A stretch of 64,000 bases of DNA from Pseudobdellovibrio sp031428275 (GTDB taxonomy: Bacteria; Bdellovibrionota; Bdellovibrionia; Bdellovibrionales; Bdellovibrionaceae). The stretch spans positions 124,001 to 188,000 of the forward strand of contig JANPPC010000013.1 of assembly GCA_031428275.1 (NCBI GenBank), written 5' to 3'. Both the position numbers and the translations under genes were made by a program. Positions 42,824 through 51,715 of the stretch are shown here, in pieces (positions within the stretch are counted from its first letter, which is position 1; each line of letters begins with the position of its first letter). Under the pieces are notes generated by a model, which did not search any database, was not told the DNA's origin, and saw nothing but the letters and a program-made list of their open reading frames with translations.

Positions 42824-43660
42824 ATGGGACCAAATGAATCACGAAATTTATGGATCTCAATCGGTGCAGGCGTTTTTGCAACCTTCATGTTGTATTCGTA
42901 CTCTCAAGAAAAAAAAGCCGACATCGATAAAATTGCGGGCGACAAAGTTAGAGTCGTTGTGGCTAAGTCTAATATTCGTGAAATGGATACCATCTACGAT
43001 GACGTTTTAGAAGTTGTCGAAAAAAATCGTGCCGATGTTGAACCTGATTACTACTCAAGTATCCCAGAAGTTATTGGCGGAGTAGCTGCCATTCCGATTA
43101 AACAAAGACAGACAATCACTAAAAATAAAGTTTTAGAACCTGGGCCCGAGACAGGTATGGCGATACAAGTGGCTCCGAATAAACGAGCCGTTACTATTCC
43201 GGTGAATGATGACCGCGCTAATGCCCGACTGATTAGACCTGGTGACCGCGTAGATATCATGGCCGTAATTGATTCTGGCAGAGGTGCTGGGCAAAAGCGT
43301 GAAGTAAGTATTCTGATGCAAGATGTAGTGATTTTAGCTACGGGCGTGAATGTTCATAATAACTTACCTCGTACAATTGAGCGCGACCCTAGCGGAAAGC
43401 AACTGGTGCAAACAACTTTAACTGGCGATACAAAATATTCGACGCTTACAATTGAAGCCGATCTTCAGCAAGCTCAAGATCTGATTTATTTAGTATCGAC
43501 AAATTCAAGCAGTTTATATTTTCTTTTACGTAATCCGAATGATCGCAATAAGGCTGCGCGCCTACCGGCATCTTCGTCTGAATCAATTCAATACAGGACT
43601 TCTGTCCCGTCTAGTGGATACTCGGTTCAGCCAGTTCAGAATGGCATTCCAGGCCGTTAG
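42824..43660 (+). CDS. cpaB: CpaB/RcpC, pilus assembly protein with SAF domain
   Basis: This 278-residue protein has one N-terminal helix (WISIGAGVFATFMLYSY) and a SAF-type domain: VVAKSNIREMDTIYDDVLEV, then AIPIKQRQTITKN and KRAVTIPVNDDRANARLIRPGDRVDIM. This is the conserved layout of CpaB/RcpC, a periplasmic partner of the Tad secretin. It lies just before the secretin gene, as in other tad loci. Confidence 0.9.
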   Translation: MGPNESRNLWISIGAGVFATFMLYSYSQEKKADIDKIAGDKVRVVVAKSNIREMDTIYDDVLEVVEKNRADVEPDYYSSIPEVIGGVAAIPIKQRQTITKNKVLEPGPETGMAIQVAPNKRAVTIPVNDDRANARLIRPGDRVDIMAVIDSGRGAGQKREVSILMQDVVILATGVNVHNNLPRTIERDPSGKQLVQTTLTGDTKYSTLTIEADLQQAQDLIYLVSTNSSSLYFLLRNPNDRNKAARLPASSSESIQYRTSVPSSGYSVQPVQNGIPGR

Positions 43661-43680
43661 GCGATACACTTATAGGTGGA

Positions 43681-45297
43681 ATGAAACTAAAAGTAACGCA
43701 CCTACTTTTTCAATTTAAATTTTGTACCGGGCTATTCTTTGCCGGGCTATTTTCTGCTGAGCTTTATGCCCAACAAGCTACAACGCCCGCTACGGCTCCA
43801 GCTATAACTGCACCAAGTACCACCGCTGCTACGAACGTTACTTTACCCGCAAGCACCAGCGTTGACGACGAAGTATCGAGCGAACTGCCTAATGCACGCC
43901 GTATTCGCCGCCATATTAACCTCATCATGGGCATGGAACACGACGAAGAATTATTAATTCCCAATATAGAAACTGTTATTAAAGGTCGTACAGATTTTTT
44001 TGATATTAAACGAATTAAAGGAACAGACTTTTTTAGAATGACTCCGAAAAAAGTTGGTAACGGTATCGCGACAATCAACAATCGCAAAACAGGCCAAATA
44101 CTAGTCGAGCTTCGCTTTGATATCCGCGATGACACGATTGAAAAAACAATGCGTGAAGTTCAGTCTTTACTTGGAGATATCGAAGGCATTGAATTCAAAA
44201 TTGTTAACAATATTATTTTAATTGATGGTTATGCTATTCTTCCACGAGATCTCGTTCGTATCGCACAAGTCATAAAAAACTTTGGTACCGATAAAGTAAG
44301 GTCATTAGCTACACTAAGCCCAACTGCACGTAAAAAAATTGCTGAGTACATTTCGCGCGATGTAAATAACCCAGAAATCACGATCACCGCGGTGGGCGAT
44401 TATTTAAAACTAGAAGGTCAAGTTAACAACGCCGCCGAAAAGTCTCGCGTTATTAGTATTGTTGAACTTTATATGCCTGATCTAGTCATCGATGTAGCGC
44501 CTGATACTGATCATATCAAAATTATGGGTCGTAAGAATACCGGCGGTATCGCAAATTTAATTATCGATTTAATCACGATTAAAAAAGATGACGAAAAAGT
44601 AGAACCTCCACCTAAAATGGTTCAAGTGGTTGCCCACTTTGTCGAATTCAGCAGCGGCTATTCAAAGGGCTTTGATTTTAATTTTACGCCGTCTTTAGGT
44701 AGCTTAGACGGCGCCTCGCGCGGGCCGACTTCGACGTTAGGTGAAACCGCGCAAATTCTGAATAATTTATTGCCTAAATTAAAATGGGCTAAGTACCATG
44801 GTTTTGCCAAGGTTCTTGATACTGCGTCTATCTTGATTCAAGACGGATCATCGGGAAATATCAGTCGAAATGTTTCAATTGAAACCGGGTTTCGTGACGG
44901 TGAAAATGGCTCTAAAACTCCGATTAACCAAACGGCCGGAGTAACGCTATCTTTAACTCCTAGAATTAAATCAGAGCGTTCAGGCTTAGTGTTATTAGAA
45001 GCATTAAACGTCTCGGTCAGAGATCAAAATCAAAATTCAAATAATCAAACAGAAATCAGAACACAAATCAGTGTGCGCGATCGCCAAAGCGCCGCTTTTG
45101 GTGGTTTAATTAAAAAGCAAACTAGTAATAGCTTTGGTGGATCACCCGACAATAAAGATGCCATCATTACTTTACGCCAAGGTAAAAGCTACGCCCGTAA
45201 AGATTCACAATTCGTTGTATTCATTACGCCAATCATCAAATCTTCGGCTAGCGCTGGCGTAGACCAGGTCAAAAAGAAATTCAGATTCAGAGAGTAG
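43681..45297 (+). CDS. cpaC: CpaC/RcpA, outer-membrane secretin of the Tad pilus
   Basis: This 538-residue protein has a signal peptide (cleavage near LYAQQ), a pilus/BON-like N-terminal module (LIDGYAILPRDLVRIAQVI) and a C-terminal secretin domain (VQVVAHFVEFSS, ASILIQDGSSGNIS, AGVTLSLTPRI, FVVFITPII). It forms the outer-membrane channel through which the pilus leaves. An Ala/Thr/Pro-rich stretch after the signal is low complexity. CpaB is 20 bp upstream. Confidence 0.93.
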   Translation: MKLKVTHLLFQFKFCTGLFFAGLFSAELYAQQATTPATAPAITAPSTTAATNVTLPASTSVDDEVSSELPNARRIRRHINLIMGMEHDEELLIPNIETVIKGRTDFFDIKRIKGTDFFRMTPKKVGNGIATINNRKTGQILVELRFDIRDDTIEKTMREVQSLLGDIEGIEFKIVNNIILIDGYAILPRDLVRIAQVIKNFGTDKVRSLATLSPTARKKIAEYISRDVNNPEITITAVGDYLKLEGQVNNAAEKSRVISIVELYMPDLVIDVAPDTDHIKIMGRKNTGGIANLIIDLITIKKDDEKVEPPPKMVQVVAHFVEFSSGYSKGFDFNFTPSLGSLDGASRGPTSTLGETAQILNNLLPKLKWAKYHGFAKVLDTASILIQDGSSGNISRNVSIETGFRDGENGSKTPINQTAGVTLSLTPRIKSERSGLVLLEALNVSVRDQNQNSNNQTEIRTQISVRDRQSAAFGGLIKKQTSNSFGGSPDNKDAIITLRQGKSYARKDSQFVVFITPIIKSSASAGVDQVKKKFRFRE

Positions 45298-45371
45298 TTT
45301 TATATCGATCTTACACCAAGGTCGAGTATAGAAATGGGTCGTTTTAACCGATAAGATTATGTGGAGGCTCA

Positions 45372-47549
45372 TTGGCAATCAACCCTCAATGTAATTTAAT
45401 CGCTGTCGTTGGCGGAAAAGGTGGAGTCGGTAAGTCCGTCTTCGCCGCGAACCTTACTGCAGCTTTAACGCTAGAACTTCGTACACCTGTGCTATTGATT
45501 GATTGTGACTCACGCAGCGTGGGTGACCAAAATATTATCACAGGTATTAAGCCACTTAAAACGCTACGTGAGCTAGCGAACTCGGCACAGTCTTTAAATG
45601 CAACGCCACTACAGCAAATTGTAAGTCAACATCCGTCGGGTTTTTCGTATTTAGGCGCGGTCCGCGGACCAGAAGAAATTCTAAGTGTACCGACTGATAA
45701 TTTAACAAAGCTTTTAGAGTTTTTTTCACGCAGTTATAAATTTATCGTAGTTGACCTCGGAAATGACCTGGGGCCTATGCAAACAGCGGTGCTGCAAGAA
45801 GCTACGGCCATTACAATTGTTGCGACGCCTGAAATTTTAGTCGTGCAACAAACTCAGCGAATGATTAATGAACTACTAACGCAGACCTATCCGAAAGAGA
45901 TGTTTCAGCTAGTCCTAAATAAATTTTCAAATTCAGGTCTACAGCCCCAAGTCATCGGGCAGCATCTAGGTTTAGCCGCATTAGCATTAATTCCCGCCGA
46001 CGAGGCCACTACAGCCGCATCACTTCGTGATTCAAAGCCATTCGTAATTACTAATCCGAAGTCTGCAGTATCAGCCGCTTATTTTGATTTAGTACGTAAA
46101 TTAACCGGCGGTATTTTACAAAAATTAAAAACTGTTCAAAAACCAAAACCGACCGCAGCCACAAATTCAACCGCACCCACAACGACGAATGCAAACCCGC
46201 ACGGCTACGATGCGCGTACACTACTAAAATTAAGAATTCACTCAGAACTTATACGCACGATTGATCTTAAAAAGATTTTAGCCGAAGTCGGCGATAGCGA
46301 AAGTAAAGAAAAAGAGTTACGCGCGAAAACGCAGCGTGATATCGGTCAGATTGTCGACAAAGAAGCTCCGGATTCAGCTCGTGAAGAGCGCCAGAAATTA
46401 GTTAAAGAAGTTCTAGAAGAAGCTTTAGGCCTGGGACCCTTAGAAGATATGTTAGCTGACCCCGCAATTTCTGAGATTATGGTTAACGGCTCAAATAAAA
46501 TATTTGTCGAAAAAAATGGTAAAGTTACACTAAGTGGCATTAAATTCACATCAAACGATCACTTACGTAGAATTATCGAACGCATCGTCACACCACTTGG
46601 TCGACAAATTAATAATTCAACTCCTTACGTGGATGCCCGCTTAAAGGATGGCAGTCGTGTGAATGCCGTCATCGAACCTTTAGCATTAGATGGCCCGGCC
46701 CTTACAATTCGTAAATTTAAAAAAGGTGGAATTAACCCCGATAAATATATTGAATTTGGAAGCGCTACAAAAAATATGCTCGAATTTTTGAAGATCGCAG
46801 TTGAATATGGCTACAACGTCGTCATCAGCGGTGGAACGGGCTCAGGTAAAACATCTTTACTAAATATGATTTCACAGTACATCCCGTCTCACGAACGTAT
46901 TATCACCGTCGAGGATGCGGCCGAATTACAAATGATGCAAGAGCACGTCGTGCGCTTAGAAACTCGCCCTCCTTCAATGGAAGGAACGAACGCAGTCACA
47001 ATTCGCGATTTGATTAAAAATGCTTTACGAATGCGACCCGATCGAATTGTCGTGGGTGAAACCCGCGATGGCGCGGCTTTAGATATGTTACAGGCAATGA
47101 ACACGGGGCATGACGGGTCAATGACAACTACACATGCGAACTCACCGCGCGAATGTATTGCGCGCTTAGAAACCCTGGTGATGATGTCGGGTCTTGATCT
47201 ACCTGTTCGCGCGATTCGCGAACAGATTGCTGGAGCCGTTGATTTAATTGTACAAATCGTGCGCTTATCAGACGGCAGCCGTAAGATTATAAGCATTACC
47301 GAAGTTGTTGGTATGCAGGGTGATATTATTACATTAGCAGAAATTTATAAATTCAAAGAAACGGGCTACGACAAAAACCGTAAGGTTCTTGGCCAATTTC
47401 AATCGACTGGTACAGTGCCAACCTTCGCCCAAGAAATTAAAGATAAGGGTGGGCATATCCCTATGGAAATATTTTCGAATGAAGTTCCGAAGGTAGCAAT
47501 TCCGTCCGCAGCACCAGTGCCACCAAACCCAGTGAAAAAAGTTGGTTAG
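45372..47549 (+). CDS. CpaE/TadZ-CpaF/TadA fusion: MinD-like ATPase joined to pilus-assembly ATPase
   Basis: This 725-residue protein joins two usually separate Tad parts. Residues 1-255 are a MinD/ParA-like TadZ/CpaE module: VVGGKGGVGKSVFAANLT with Lys21, VLLIDCDSRSVGDQN and FIVVDLGNDL. A Pro/Thr/Asn-rich linker near 255-280 leads to CpaF/TadA: EISEIMVNGSNKIFV, VVISGGTGSGKTSLLN with Walker A 487-494, VEDAAELQ and a His box (TGHDGSMTTTHAN). It should power and place the pilus machine. The start is TTG after GGAGG. No frameshift is seen. Confidence 0.92.
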   Translation: MAINPQCNLIAVVGGKGGVGKSVFAANLTAALTLELRTPVLLIDCDSRSVGDQNIITGIKPLKTLRELANSAQSLNATPLQQIVSQHPSGFSYLGAVRGPEEILSVPTDNLTKLLEFFSRSYKFIVVDLGNDLGPMQTAVLQEATAITIVATPEILVVQQTQRMINELLTQTYPKEMFQLVLNKFSNSGLQPQVIGQHLGLAALALIPADEATTAASLRDSKPFVITNPKSAVSAAYFDLVRKLTGGILQKLKTVQKPKPTAATNSTAPTTTNANPHGYDARTLLKLRIHSELIRTIDLKKILAEVGDSESKEKELRAKTQRDIGQIVDKEAPDSAREERQKLVKEVLEEALGLGPLEDMLADPAISEIMVNGSNKIFVEKNGKVTLSGIKFTSNDHLRRIIERIVTPLGRQINNSTPYVDARLKDGSRVNAVIEPLALDGPALTIRKFKKGGINPDKYIEFGSATKNMLEFLKIAVEYGYNVVISGGTGSGKTSLLNMISQYIPSHERIITVEDAAELQMMQEHVVRLETRPPSMEGTNAVTIRDLIKNALRMRPDRIVVGETRDGAALDMLQAMNTGHDGSMTTTHANSPRECIARLETLVMMSGLDLPVRAIREQIAGAVDLIVQIVRLSDGSRKIISITEVVGMQGDIITLAEIYKFKETGYDKNRKVLGQFQSTGTVPTFAQEIKDKGGHIPMEIFSNEVPKVAIPSAAPVPPNPVKKVG

Positions 47550-47553
47550 CTGA

Positions 47554-48447
47554 ATGGATTTATCTTCAATCACAAAAATTTTTAGCTACGCCTGGGTTAC
47601 CTTTCCTCTTTTTGGAATTGCAGTTTTTTTTGCTGTCTATTTTTGGGCTGATAAAGCTATTGTTAAAATCTACGATAAAAGTTTAGGTAGACGTTCAGAA
47701 ATCATGCGCTACATGAAGCTGTTAGGTATGGACGTGACCGAAAAAAAAGTAACGCAGCTTCTGCTGATGAGCAGCTTCGGCTTAGGCTCGTTATTCTTTG
47801 TATTAGCCTGGCCTAATTTTGAAGTCGGAATTTTTCTGGGTATTTCTGCAGGTATTGCTGGGTTTCAACTTCCGCCTATTATTTTTAAAACGATGTATCA
47901 AAAAAGATGTGCCTTGTTCGTTGATCAAATGGTTGACGCACTAACGATCATGGCAAACGGAATTAAATCAGGCTCTAACCCACAACAGTCTATGCAACGT
48001 GTTGTTGAGATTATGGGTAACCCCGTTAGCTCTGAATTTGCACAAGTTATTACGCAGACCCAATTTGGACAAAGCTTTGAAGAAGCATTGTCTGACCTTG
48101 GCGAGCGTATTCCGTTACCTGATGTACAGATGTTTGTGACCGCAATTAATATTCTTAAAGAGACCGGCGGTAACCTAGCAGAAACTTTTGCGACCATCGT
48201 TACTACAATTCGTGAACGTCAAAAATTAGAAAAAAAAATCGCTGCAATGACCGCCCAGGGCGTTATGCAGGGAATTATCGTTACGTGTATTCCATTCATT
48301 TTAGGAGGAGTACTTTTTGCTCTTGATCCTACCTTTATTGCACCGATGTTCTCGACCGCCCTAGGTCTAGGGCTACTAGTCGCTATGCTAGGTTTGCAAA
48401 TTATCGGTGGAGTCATGATCAAGAAGATTGTTACAATAAAAGTGTAA
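47554..48447 (+). CDS. tadB: TadB-type inner-membrane platform protein
   Basis: This 297-residue protein has N-terminal helices (WVTFPLFGIAVFFAVYFW, LLLMSSFGLGSLFFVLAW) and a T2SSF domain: CALFVDQMVDALTIMANGIK, FGQSFEEALSDLGERIPLPD and ILKETGGNLAETFATIVTTI. C-terminal helices follow. It is the membrane platform on which CpaF acts. Tad loci normally encode two such proteins, TadB and TadC; only this one is here. It starts 4 bp after the fusion gene. Confidence 0.88.
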   Translation: MDLSSITKIFSYAWVTFPLFGIAVFFAVYFWADKAIVKIYDKSLGRRSEIMRYMKLLGMDVTEKKVTQLLLMSSFGLGSLFFVLAWPNFEVGIFLGISAGIAGFQLPPIIFKTMYQKRCALFVDQMVDALTIMANGIKSGSNPQQSMQRVVEIMGNPVSSEFAQVITQTQFGQSFEEALSDLGERIPLPDVQMFVTAINILKETGGNLAETFATIVTTIRERQKLEKKIAAMTAQGVMQGIIVTCIPFILGGVLFALDPTFIAPMFSTALGLGLLVAMLGLQIIGGVMIKKIVTIKV

Positions 48448-48462
48448 ATGGAGAAATTCAGA

Positions 48463-50136
48463 ATGAAGCACTTTTTATTGTCGCTCGCAGCAGTCACCTT
48501 TTTCTTTCAATCTGCCCATGCTCTTGTTGATATGAATAATGCTAGTTATTCAAATACCTGGATCGACATGGAAGTTCCCGGTAACGGTTACGATATGAAA
48601 ATCGTGCGCGCTTACAAAAGCCGTACAATCTACAACGGAATGTTCGGTTTTGGTTGGTGTTCGAACTTCGAAACCAGGCTAGAAGCCACTTCTGAAGGTA
48701 ATATTAAAATTTCTGAATGCGGTGATGGCCAAGAGGTTATTTATTCTGCGCGCGAAATAACTAAAAAAGATGTTGAAAGCACCGTAGCCCAAATTATCAA
48801 TAAAACCAAAGCTGACCCTAAAAATAAGTCAGCATCACCGGACTATTTAAAAAAACTTGCGTTTCAATTAATTGAAGATGACGACCAACGTTCACAACTT
48901 GCCCGTCAGTACGGAATTGTTGTTCCGGTCAAAGAAGGCACGAAGTTCATGGCTAATGGTAAAGAAGTTGAAAACGTTGTTCTAGCAAAAGGCTTTTACA
49001 CACGTAATTTAGCTGATGGCAGCTATCAACGCTTTGATATGCAAGGCCGCATTACTCACATGTACGATAAGAACAGTAACTTCTTAAAATTCGAATACGA
49101 CAAAGACATGCTAAAAGAGTTAGAGGATAATAACGCTCGTAAATTAGCTTTCAAATACTATCCGAACAAAAAAATTAAACAAATCACTGGGCCGAATGGC
49201 TTAAACGCTGAATACAAATACAGCGCGCAAGAAGATCTAGTTTGGAGCAAAAACATGTGGGCCAAGAAAGACTCAGATGTTTACGCCTACGAATACAATG
49301 AATTTCATAATTTAACTAAAGCCACTTGGCCCGATAAAACTTTCGCGCTGATCCGTTACGATAACTTAAAAGATTGGGTCATGGGTTACACCGATCGCGA
49401 GAAATGTGTTGAAAACTACAAATACGACTTCTCTGCGAGCGATCCTAAGTTTCACTATTGGTCTGAAGTTAAGAAAATTTGCGGTAAAGAAACTGTGGCG
49501 AATAACAGATACGAATTTTGGCATAAACAACTTCCAAACGGACAAATTGTTCTTTCAAGAGTTCTAACAAGCGTAAATGGTAGTACTAATGATATTTCGT
49601 ATCACGACGTATTCGGTAAGCCCGTTTCCATTAAAAGAAATAACGAAAAAATTAACTTTGATTACTATGCCGATGGTCTAATTAAGATAAAGTCGTCTCC
49701 GCAGCTTAAAATTGAATATACTCATGATAACGTTTCTAAAAAGGTCGCAACCGTAAAAATGAGTTACTTTACCCAAAAAGGTAAAATAACAGGCACTCGC
49801 CAAACCTCTTTTAAATACGATAACAAAGGTAATCTGACCTTCGCAGAAAATTCGGACGGTCAAAAAATTACAATGAGCTATGACGAAAAAGGCCGTATCG
49901 CTTCTATTTTAGATCAAGCGAAGAAGGTTGTTAAAATCGACTACGAAGAACGCTTTGGTAAGCCTAACGTGGTTTCAAGACCGGGTTTAGGAACAATTAA
50001 AGTAAGTTATAAGCCCGACGGTGATATCGCGAAAGTTGATAGCCCTGAAGGTCAAACAGTGGCTTCGCAAGTTGCCAGTACCTTCAATAACTTGTTAGAT
50101 GTTATCGCACCCGCCACCCAAGACTTGTATTTATAA
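48463..50136 (+). CDS. Exported YD/RHS-like repeat protein, Bd0109-like
   Basis: This 557-residue exported protein (signal MKHFLLSLAAVTFFFQSAHA) begins with IVRAYKSRTIYNGMFGFGWC, which matches the opening domain of RHS/wall-associated proteins. YD-type repeats follow (FDMQGRITHMYDKNSNFLKF, YKYSAQEDLV, FKYDNKGNLTFAENSDGQKI, MSYDEKGRIASI). It is short for an RHS protein and has no toxin end. It lies directly after tadB, and position and type match what I recall of Bd0109 in the Bdellovibrio hit region. ATG at 48463 follows GGAG. Confidence 0.75.
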   Translation: MKHFLLSLAAVTFFFQSAHALVDMNNASYSNTWIDMEVPGNGYDMKIVRAYKSRTIYNGMFGFGWCSNFETRLEATSEGNIKISECGDGQEVIYSAREITKKDVESTVAQIINKTKADPKNKSASPDYLKKLAFQLIEDDDQRSQLARQYGIVVPVKEGTKFMANGKEVENVVLAKGFYTRNLADGSYQRFDMQGRITHMYDKNSNFLKFEYDKDMLKELEDNNARKLAFKYYPNKKIKQITGPNGLNAEYKYSAQEDLVWSKNMWAKKDSDVYAYEYNEFHNLTKATWPDKTFALIRYDNLKDWVMGYTDREKCVENYKYDFSASDPKFHYWSEVKKICGKETVANNRYEFWHKQLPNGQIVLSRVLTSVNGSTNDISYHDVFGKPVSIKRNNEKINFDYYADGLIKIKSSPQLKIEYTHDNVSKKVATVKMSYFTQKGKITGTRQTSFKYDNKGNLTFAENSDGQKITMSYDEKGRIASILDQAKKVVKIDYEERFGKPNVVSRPGLGTIKVSYKPDGDIAKVDSPEGQTVASQVASTFNNLLDVIAPATQDLYL

Positions 50137-50145
50137 GGAGCTGAC

Positions 50146-50415
50146 ATGAAAAAATTAATATTTACTCTGACAACTGTTTTTGCCCTTAGCTCTTTTGCAG
50201 ATTCTTGTCCGGTAGGCGATCGCAGTTGTGAAAACATCAGCGCTAACAACGGCGCTGGCGTCATCGCAACTGGTGTTAGCTGCGAAGGCTGCGTAGCTTA
50301 TGAAAAAGCTGAAGGCGCTCGTTTGTCTAACCAAAAAGGTACCTTACTTAACCGCGGCACGACTAAACCTACAAAAGGTACTCCGTCTGATGGTTCAGTC
50401 GAAGATGCCAACTAG
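50146..50415 (+). CDS. Small exported protein, candidate host-interaction (hit, Bd0108-like) protein
   Basis: This 89-residue protein has a signal peptide (MKKLIFTLTTVFALSSFAD) and four cysteines in CPVGDRSC and SCEGC. A disordered Gly/Thr/Lys tail (KGTLLNRGTTKPTKGTPSDG) follows. It lies nine bases after the YD-repeat gene at the end of a Tad operon, the setting I recall for Bd0108. The tail codes Lys-Gly-Thr twice, from a 9-bp direct repeat (50334-50342 and 50373-50381), 39 bp apart and in frame. AAGGAG precedes the start. Confidence 0.6.
   Translation: MKKLIFTLTTVFALSSFADSCPVGDRSCENISANNGAGVIATGVSCEGCVAYEKAEGARLSNQKGTLLNRGTTKPTKGTPSDGSVEDAN
50334..50381. repeat. In-frame direct repeat with 39-bp period in the hit-like gene
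   Basis: AAAAGGTAC occurs at 50334-50342 and again at 50373-50381. Slippage or recombination between the copies would remove exactly 39 bp, or 13 codons, and keep the reading frame. Confidence 0.85.
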
Positions 50416-50622
50416 TCGTTTCAACAATAGTTTTTACGACGTTTCAAATCGAGACGTCTAACTATTTGCCGCACGCATGTGTCAATAAAGTAGTCAGTCT
50501 CAGTATCAAACGATAGTCTAAGTATCCGAATATACTATTTAAAATAACTTTCACGAATTGAATTTCTTGGCACTTGATTAGCAATACTCCTAGTAAGCAC
50601 TTACGATAATAAAGGAGTCTTT

Positions 50623-50838
50623 ATGTTGAAGAAAATTTTTGCTGCGGCCCTTATTGGCCTGATGGTTTTCAGTCAAATGTCGCATGCATATTCGAATGGT
50701 GATAAACTTCCTTGCGGCAAGATTTATCAAAAAGCCATGCTACGAGGCGATACCAATACAAACGCGATGAACTTAGCCAAGAATTCGACCATTAAGGCGG
50801 GTTCGGCGGGCTCAAGCTCAGTAAATCGTACAAACTAA
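50623..50838 (+). CDS. Small exported protein
   Basis: This 71-residue protein has a signal peptide (MLKKIFAAALIGLMVFSQMSHA) and a mature part of about 49 residues with one Cys (KLPCGKIY) and a Ser/Gly/Asn-rich tail (KAGSAGSSSVNRTN). AAAGGAG lies five bases before the ATG. It follows the hit-like gene by 207 bp; the gap may hold a promoter (TTGGCA, 18 bp, TAGTAA) but I am unsure. Similar size and tail suggest kinship with the hit-like protein; this is inference. Confidence 0.6.
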   Translation: MLKKIFAAALIGLMVFSQMSHAYSNGDKLPCGKIYQKAMLRGDTNTNAMNLAKNSTIKAGSAGSSSVNRTN

Positions 50839-50863
50839 AAATTAGATTATTTATTTTAATAAC

Positions 50864-51205
50864 TTATTCGAAATCAGCTTCAGTGCTGATTTCGTCGTTT
50901 AAACGTAGATCAGAATTGTCTACGGTTTTCTTGGCCGCTGGGTAACGAATAACTTGGGTCTCGGGCTCAGAATTCGAATGCTTGCTCAGCCAGCCATTGA
51001 CGGTCATCTCTGTAGCATCAAAGGCTTTATTGTAAAGCTTAACTCCACCCTCGGCGGCCTGATTTAGAAAGTTTGAAACAGACGAACTTAGTAAGGTATT
51101 TTGAATACGCGCCTCAATCGTTAAGCCGCTGGTTCTGACCTGCGAAACGGCAAGTACTAGGCAAGCAAACAGAAAACATTTCAATACAAACTTAAACTCA
51201 TCCAT
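50864..51205 (-). CDS. Small exported protein downstream of a response regulator
   Basis: This 113-residue protein has an N-terminal signal or anchor (KFVLKCFLFACLVLAVSQV) and a polar mature part (ARIQNTLLSSSVSNFLNQAA). I recognise no family. The start ATG at 51205, with GAGG upstream, overlaps the end of the receiver gene by 8 bp; a longer start at 51235 is inside that gene. The last codons lie in a perfect 10-bp hairpin (50869-50894). Confidence 0.6.
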   Translation of the reverse strand: MDEFKFVLKCFLFACLVLAVSQVRTSGLTIEARIQNTLLSSSVSNFLNQAAEGGVKLYNKAFDATEMTVNGWLSKHSNSEPETQVIRYPAAKKTVDNSDLRLNDEISTEADFE

Positions 51206-51584
51206 TTTGAACCTCTTGATACTGATTAGTAACATTTTGAATTGCGCTCAGTAACTGCGCTTTGGTGAAAGGCTTCGTTAAATACTGTATCGCTCCAAGG
51301 GCTTTCGCTTTGTTTTGAATATCTACGTCGTCTAACGAAGAGATCACTAAGCATTTCGAATGAGGCGAAATTTCAGAAATTTCTTTTAAAACTTCTATTC
51401 CGCTTTTCAATGGTAAAACTAAATCTAGAATAATGAAGTCAGGTTGATATTTTAAAATTTTCGCAATGGCTTCAACACCGTCAACGGCTTCATCGATAAT
51501 TTCGATATTTTGACCACGCAAACTATAGCGATAAATTTCACGAATAAATTGGGCGTCTTCTACAACTAAGCATTTGATTGGCAT
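51198..51584 (-). CDS. Receiver-only response regulator (CheY-like)
   Basis: This 128-residue single-domain receiver has VVEDAQFIREIYRYSL with the acidic pair, FIILDLVLPLKSGIEVL with the phosphorylated aspartate, LVISSLDD with the switch Ser, and LTKPF with the conserved lysine. No output domain is present, so it acts by protein binding like CheY or Spo0F. No sensor kinase is adjacent. It overlaps the small exported protein by 8 bp. Confidence 0.88.
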   Translation of the reverse strand: MPIKCLVVEDAQFIREIYRYSLRGQNIEIIDEAVDGVEAIAKILKYQPDFIILDLVLPLKSGIEVLKEISEISPHSKCLVISSLDDVDIQNKAKALGAIQYLTKPFTKAQLLSAIQNVTNQYQEVQNG

Positions 51585-51715
51585 GTGTTTATTTTATCTT
51601 TTATTTCGCGCAGCTAAATCTTTTTTAATAAAGCTAGTCTAAGATCTGACGATCTAAGTCTAGGCCGTGAAGTCGAGTCTGTTGCCGGGCTTATTAAAAA
51701 AAGTGACAATAAACT

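Noticed and set aside
46889..47296. 135-codon open frame antisense to the CpaF domain
   Set aside because: The plus strand has catalytic motifs throughout; the antisense frame lacks a start signal and any recognisable pattern.
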